Assembly: GCA_011620275.1 (NCBI GenBank)
Contig: WOZK01000034.1
Span: 1-36,183, forward strand
Length of the DNA stretch: 36,183 bases
DNA from: Candidatus Omnitrophota bacterium
GTDB taxonomy: Bacteria; Omnitrophota; Gorgyraeia; Gygaellales; Profunditerraquicolaceae
Direction: 5' to 3'
Position numbers and translations under genes: made by a program. Positions 33,395 through 36,183 of the stretch are shown here, piece after piece. The notes beneath the pieces were generated by a model, which was not told where the DNA came from, did no database searches, and was given only the letters and a program-made list of their open reading frames with translations. Position 1 is the first letter of the stretch, and every line of letters starts with the position of its first letter.

Positions 33395-33466
33395 TGCCCT
33401 GTCGTCTAATCGGTAGGACTTCAGATTCTGGATCTGACTATCATGGTTCGAGTCCATGCGGGGCAG
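33395..33466 (+). tRNA. tRNA-Gln (CTG), CCA not encoded
   Basis: The acceptor begins with T1-A72 as usual for tRNA-Gln (TGCCCTG with CGGGGCA). The anticodon stem TCAGA/TCTGA encloses TTCTGGA, giving CTG, the T-arm CATGG-TTCGAGT-CCATG is perfect, and the discriminator is G73. No CCA is encoded. Its last six bases, GGGCAG, are the start of a 110-bp repeat. Confidence 0.95.
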
Positions 33467-33570
33467 TGATTCGACGCGCCCTCATTTCATTCGGGCTTGC
33501 TCATCATCTGTGGGCGAGTTACTTTGAGATGAGGGCGTTGTTATTTAGGGGTGTGCAGAATCATCCTGAG
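33461..33570 (+). repeat. 110-bp hairpin repeat, copy 1 (overlaps tRNA-Gln 3' end)
   Basis: Repeated at 35956-36065 with two differences. It contains a 12-pair stem (CGCCCTCATTTC with GAGATGAGGGCG, one G-T pair) enclosing a loop of about 37 bases. It starts within the tRNA-Gln acceptor and ends at ATCCTGAG. Confidence 0.93.
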
Positions 33571-33639
33571 CAAGTGGTGGTGCGCAAGAGAGTCCGCAAG
33601 GGCGAACGCGTAGAACCGGAGTGCGTCGAAGGACAAAAA

Positions 33640-33918
33640 ATGTGGTTTGTTTATATGTTATTGTGCAAGGATGAAGCAATTTATACCGGTATCACCGATG
33701 ATATAGATAGACGCGTAAAAGAACATATTCAAGGGAAAGGCGGGCATTTTACGGGGTATAATCGTCCAAAAGAGATCCTATATAAAGAAACATTTAAGAA
33801 TCGCTTTGAAGCGGAACAACGTGAACGACAAATTAAGGGATGGACTCGCGCAAAGAAGAAAGCCTTGATAATGGGGAATAAAAGCGAGCTGATAAGTTTG
33901 AGTAAGTCTCGAGATTAG
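33640..33918 (+). CDS. GIY-YIG endonuclease domain protein (YhbQ/UPF0213 type)
   Basis: From ATG 33640 the protein has 92 residues: WFVYMLLC (the GIY position, here VYM), IYTGITDDIDRRVKEH (the YIG position plus catalytic Arg24/25 and His29), then EAEQRERQIKGW with the metal-binding Glu. This is a single-domain GIY-YIG nuclease of the small YhbQ-like group. The Shine-Dalgarno AAGGA (33629-33633) lies inside the motif GTCGAAGGA. The frame open upstream to 33394 runs through tRNA-Gln and the 110-bp repeat and is not coding. The cellular role of the group is poorly known. Confidence 0.85.
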   Translation: MWFVYMLLCKDEAIYTGITDDIDRRVKEHIQGKGGHFTGYNRPKEILYKETFKNRFEAEQRERQIKGWTRAKKKALIMGNKSELISLSKSRD

Positions 33919-33973
33919 GCGTTCTTCATAGTAAAGCTAATATCGCCCAAGAAATTTGTAAAAAGGGGGCAAA

Positions 33974-34387
33974 ATGTTTGAATGGTTAGAAGTAAATTTT
34001 CAGGGGATAGGTGTTCTTTTTTCTATTGGTGCTATAACATGGGCGGCTGTGCATTATATTAATTTACAGAGCAAGGAAGTAAAACAAAAAAGATTTGAGA
34101 CTTATCATCTTTTAATAAGAAATTTTTTTGAACCCCTCCCTAATCAGGAAAAACCATTGTTAGACAGACAAATTGCAATAGTATTTGAAATGAGAAATTT
34201 CCCTGAATATTATGAAATATCTTTACGCATGTTGGAAGGACTTCTTCCAGAATGGGATAAAAAACAAGAATGGTTAAGATTAGCGGCAGAAACGAAGAGC
34301 ACAATAAAATACATCGAGGACAAACAGAAATTCTTACAGTCTTTTCGGATTTATAGGGGAAATTGGCGATTGAGTAAAATAGACTAA
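33974..34387 (+). CDS. membrane-anchored protein of unknown function
   Basis: A 137-residue protein with AGGGGG eight bases before ATG. One N-terminal helix (IGVLFSIGAITWAAVHYI, about 11-28) is followed by a charged, mostly helical cytoplasmic part (KQKRFETYHLLIRNFFE..). I recognise no family; single-helix proteins of this shape are common in AT-rich accessory regions. Composition is strongly AT-rich (16 G+C in the 60 bases 34141-34200), unlike gltX. No partner is evident. Confidence 0.7.
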   Translation: MFEWLEVNFQGIGVLFSIGAITWAAVHYINLQSKEVKQKRFETYHLLIRNFFEPLPNQEKPLLDRQIAIVFEMRNFPEYYEISLRMLEGLLPEWDKKQEWLRLAAETKSTIKYIEDKQKFLQSFRIYRGNWRLSKID

Positions 34388-34622
34388 ATGAGCGTAAATA
34401 TATTGTGAGGCGCATAAATGATGTCTGTTTTCATAATAAGCCAGTTGCAGATTTCGTCCAATGGGGGCAGTTTTCTTCCGCCAGCGGCGGAAGAAAACGG
34501 AGCAATTGAGCATTCGACATTTGAACAATGGAGGAGAGCGCGCTTGCGATCTAATCTCGATTTTCTACTCGTTAAGACATTTCTCGCGCAAGGATTTTCG
34601 TCTTTTATTTTAGCCAATCTCC
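34388..34622 (+). other. non-coding stretch with a 13-bp perfect inverted repeat
   Basis: GTTTTCTTCCGCC (34470-34482) and GGCGGAAGAAAAC (34486-34498) form a perfect hairpin with a three-base loop AGC and A/T-rich ends, able to terminate in either direction. A 92-codon frame crosses this region but includes the hairpin and the next promoter, so I do not call a gene. Confidence 0.6.
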
Positions 34623-34650
34623 TTGACAATTATATAAAACGTGTTATATT
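34623..34650 (+). promoter_or_regulatory. strong sigma70 promoter of the nucleotidyltransferase-HEPN pair
   Basis: Consensus TTGACA (34623-34628), 16 bases, TATATT (34645-34650). Transcription would start near 34657, inside the palindromic operator that follows. Confidence 0.8.
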
Positions 34651-34653
34651 TAT

Positions 34654-34682
34654 TGTAAGGTTAACCTTACATATGTTAGGTT
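34654..34682. promoter_or_regulatory. palindromic operator with three half-sites
   Basis: TGTAAGGTTAACCTTACA (34654-34671) is an 18-base perfect palindrome. Its right half, together with a third half-site GTTAGGTT, forms a second dyad, AACCTTACATATGTTAGGTT (34663-34682), with one mismatched pair. The half-sites cover the expected transcription start and end 6 bases before the ATG. The winged-helix domain of the first gene product is the likely binder (autorepression). Confidence 0.8.
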
Positions 34683-34688
34683 TATATT

Positions 34689-35318
34689 ATGGTTAAAATA
34701 TTTCAAATTGAAGAAATCGTTGATTCTCTTTCCAAGGTGGCTATCTTGCGGCTTCTTACTGTCCGAAAGAACTTTAAAGCCACAGGCCGCCAGATTGCTA
34801 AGCTGGTAGGTTATTCGGCCCCTTCCACACATGATTCACTAAAGAGCCTGCATGAACGCAACATCTTAAAATTAGATATTATTGGTAAACAGCATATTTA
34901 TACTTTAAATGAAGACGATCGAATTGTTCAAAAAATTATTCGTCCGATGTTTGCCGCAGAAAGTAACATTAAAAATGAAATCCGCGACTTTCTTTTAATA
35001 GAACTCAAACGGACTAAGAGTAAAACAAGAATTGTATCTTTAATCCTTTATGGAAGCGTGCAAACCGAGACAGCTAAAAAGGGAAGCGATATTGATGTTG
35101 CGGTGGTAGTGTCTAGGGCCGCGGATATTCAACCAGTTAAAAATGTTTTCCTTTCCGAAATAGCCTCCAGATTTAAGGCATATTTTGGCGTTCAGATAGA
35201 TCCATATATAAAGTCCGCTGCAGAATTTAAGGAACGGCTTAAAAAGAACCAGCCGCCAGTTTCAACCTTAATGAAATCTTATTCCGTTTTATATGGGAAA
35301 GAACCATTGGAGATTTAA
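34689..35318 (+). CDS. MntA-like minimal nucleotidyltransferase with N-terminal winged helix (antitoxin)
   Basis: The 209-residue protein has two parts. Residues about 8-85 look like a winged helix-turn-helix (FKATGRQIAKLVGYSAPSTHDSLKSL as recognition region, gapped). Residues about 100-205 carry a minimal nucleotidyltransferase fold with the exact GS-x10-DxD motif: Gly122-Ser123 and Asp134/Asp136. MntA-type antitoxins AMPylate their HEPN toxin. Fusion to a DNA-binding domain allows the antitoxin to repress its own operon, and the palindrome just upstream fits this. The HEPN partner follows 2 bases later. Known MntA proteins are often smaller and lack the wHTH. Confidence 0.85.
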   Translation: MVKIFQIEEIVDSLSKVAILRLLTVRKNFKATGRQIAKLVGYSAPSTHDSLKSLHERNILKLDIIGKQHIYTLNEDDRIVQKIIRPMFAAESNIKNEIRDFLLIELKRTKSKTRIVSLILYGSVQTETAKKGSDIDVAVVVSRAADIQPVKNVFLSEIASRFKAYFGVQIDPYIKSAAEFKERLKKNQPPVSTLMKSYSVLYGKEPLEI

Positions 35319-35320
35319 AT

Positions 35321-35731
35321 ATGACTGCTCGCGAGATAAAAATAAGGCAAGAGGGTAGGGCGGCAGCTTCCGAATATTTAAAGAAGGCCACTGATAATTA
35401 TGAGCAGATGTTAGCCGCATTTAATGCTTCAAACTGGAATGCGGCAGCAACCTTGGCTATTCAATGTGCGATTTCATCCGCAGATGCGATTTGCGTCTAT
35501 GGAAAGGGCGTGCGTTCGATTTCGCAAGACCACTTTGATGTTTGCGACCTGGTAGCTGGATTGCCGCTTGACGGCGCCGAGGAGAAATCAAGGCAGTTAC
35601 GCAAAATCATCGCCCGCAAAAATCTCGTCCAATACGAATGCCGTAGTATCAATAAATCAGATGCGGATGAGATGGTCAAAGTTACCACAAGAATTTATCA
35701 ATGGGTAAGGGAGATAATCGGGAAGATTTGA
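35321..35731 (+). CDS. HEPN-domain protein, HepT-like toxin partner
   Basis: The 136-residue all-helical protein (EYLKKATDNYEQMLAAFNASNWNAA.., then AIQCAISSADAICVY) fits the HEPN fold and its pairing with the upstream nucleotidyltransferase, 2 bases away. HepT RNases use an Arg-x4-6-His motif followed by Tyr. Here the matching segment reads RKNLVQYE (Arg99 to Glu106) with Gln104 where His is expected and Tyr105 kept. The catalytic histidine may therefore be missing, or the family may be a non-nuclease variant. The Tyr could still be an AMPylation target. Confidence 0.82.
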   Translation: MTAREIKIRQEGRAAASEYLKKATDNYEQMLAAFNASNWNAAATLAIQCAISSADAICVYGKGVRSISQDHFDVCDLVAGLPLDGAEEKSRQLRKIIARKNLVQYECRSINKSDADEMVKVTTRIYQWVREIIGKI

Positions 35732-35748
35732 AACGAGAGGAAAGAATT

Positions 35749-35926
35749 ATGAAGAATGAGTCCTTAACTGGTTTTGCTGGAAACTTCGTTAGGGGGAATC
35801 GCAAAACGTAAAAAGGAAGACAGCGGAAAAGACAAAGCTGAAAGTTTATTTTTTAGGGATGGATATGATAAGCTTTCAAACATCCCTTCCAAAGCGTATA
35901 ATTTGATAACTAATTGGCAACATTGA
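35749..35926 (+). pseudogene. possible frameshifted small gene or gene remnant
   Basis: ATG 35749, with a good GAGAGGAAAG site, starts a frame that stops after 20 codons. The +1 frame stays open from 35768 to TGA 35926 and reads like protein (LGGIAKRKKEDSGKDKA..SNIPSKAYNLITNWQ). Joining the two by a single indel near 35770-35800 would give a product of about 58 residues. I do not recognise it. It may be a decayed third gene of the toxin-antitoxin operon. Confidence 0.4.
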
Positions 35927-35955
35927 TGTTGTGGAACTCGGCTGGTGTCAACATC

Positions 35956-36065
35956 GGGCAGTGATTCGACGCGCCCTCATTTCATTCGGGCTTGCTCATC
36001 ATCTGTGGGCGAGTTACTTTGAGATGAGGGCGTTGTTATTTAGGGGTGCGCAGAATCATCCCGAG
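35956..36065 (+). repeat. 110-bp hairpin repeat, copy 2
   Basis: Two differences from 33461-33570 in 110 bases. It starts with the same GGGCAG that ends tRNA-Gln. Upstream bases resemble the tRNA T-arm only weakly (14 of 22), and a GATGTTG/CAACATC inverted repeat precedes it. After it, to 36183, I see only AT-rich sequence without a gene. Confidence 0.93.
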
Positions 36066-36183
36066 AGACTGTTTTAAAACTCCACAAAAATAAAATTATT
36101 AACAACTAATTTTACAGCACACTAGTGCATTGTCAAATTAGTTCTTAATATTATTGTGGTTTCATGGTAAAATCTTCTCAGAA

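Noticed and set aside
33394-33639. N-terminal extension of the GIY-YIG frame
   Set aside because: It would translate tRNA-Gln and the 110-bp repeat; the family starts at the ATG at 33640.
34418-34696. 92-codon plus-strand frame
   Set aside because: It contains the 13-bp hairpin, the promoter and the operator of the next gene and has no family features.

Overview
The window reads as a chromosomal segment of a diderm (Gram-negative-type) bacterium. YidC carries a large periplasmic domain, there is a small lipoprotein with a lipobox, and the housekeeping gene order is bacterial and canonical. The mix of reduced aminoacyl-tRNA synthetases, a four-subunit ferredoxin-dependent 2-oxoacid oxidoreductase and a MetV-type protein would suit an uncultivated anaerobic lineage such as Omnitrophota. 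That placement is inference; no marker tree could be run.

Layout. (1) 1-4190, AT-rich: two tandem promoters, then rpmH-yidD-yidC-(Jag N-domain)-parS-parA-parB, an origin-proximal cluster lacking rnpA. Base composition rises inside the 3' part of parB. (2) 4213-7076, GC-rich: ndk, yicC, gmk, rpoZ, coaC. (3) 7097-8153: tRNA-Cys, tRNA-Leu and tRNA-Val in a repeat-rich stretch with a 171-bp direct repeat on both sides of tRNA-Val and hairpin repeats before thrS. (4) 8154-17817: the translation cluster thrS-infC-rpmI-rplT-pheS-pheT, split between rplT and pheS by a potassium-uptake cassette (two TrkA-like subunits, a 40-residue membrane peptide, TrkH, an OB-like membrane protein). infC appears to start at AUA. 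(5) 17845-18051: a strong promoter and a probable 6S RNA, followed by rarA. (6) 19789-23933: YHS-domain protein, lipoprotein, MetV-like protein, 5-formyl-THF cyclo-ligase, RNase Y, YmdB. (7) 23946-31769: a GH39-like protein lacking its acid/base residue, xseA, xseB, dxs and korDABC. (8) 31843-33177: gltX.

(9) 33178-36183: an AT-rich accessory tail. A 110-bp hairpin-bearing repeat starts in the last six bases of tRNA-Gln and recurs 2,495 bp downstream. Between the copies lie a GIY-YIG protein, a membrane-anchored unknown, and a MntA/HepT-like nucleotidyltransferase/HEPN toxin-antitoxin pair with its own promoter and an unusually clear multi-half-site operator, then a frameshifted remnant. This tail is the best candidate for an under-described system.

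Most of the rest is housekeeping: membrane protein insertion and chromosome segregation on the left, nucleotide, CoA and RNA metabolism plus translation in the middle, and isoprenoid and 2-oxoacid metabolism on the right. All genes I call are on the + strand; the long minus-strand open frames are shadows of these genes.
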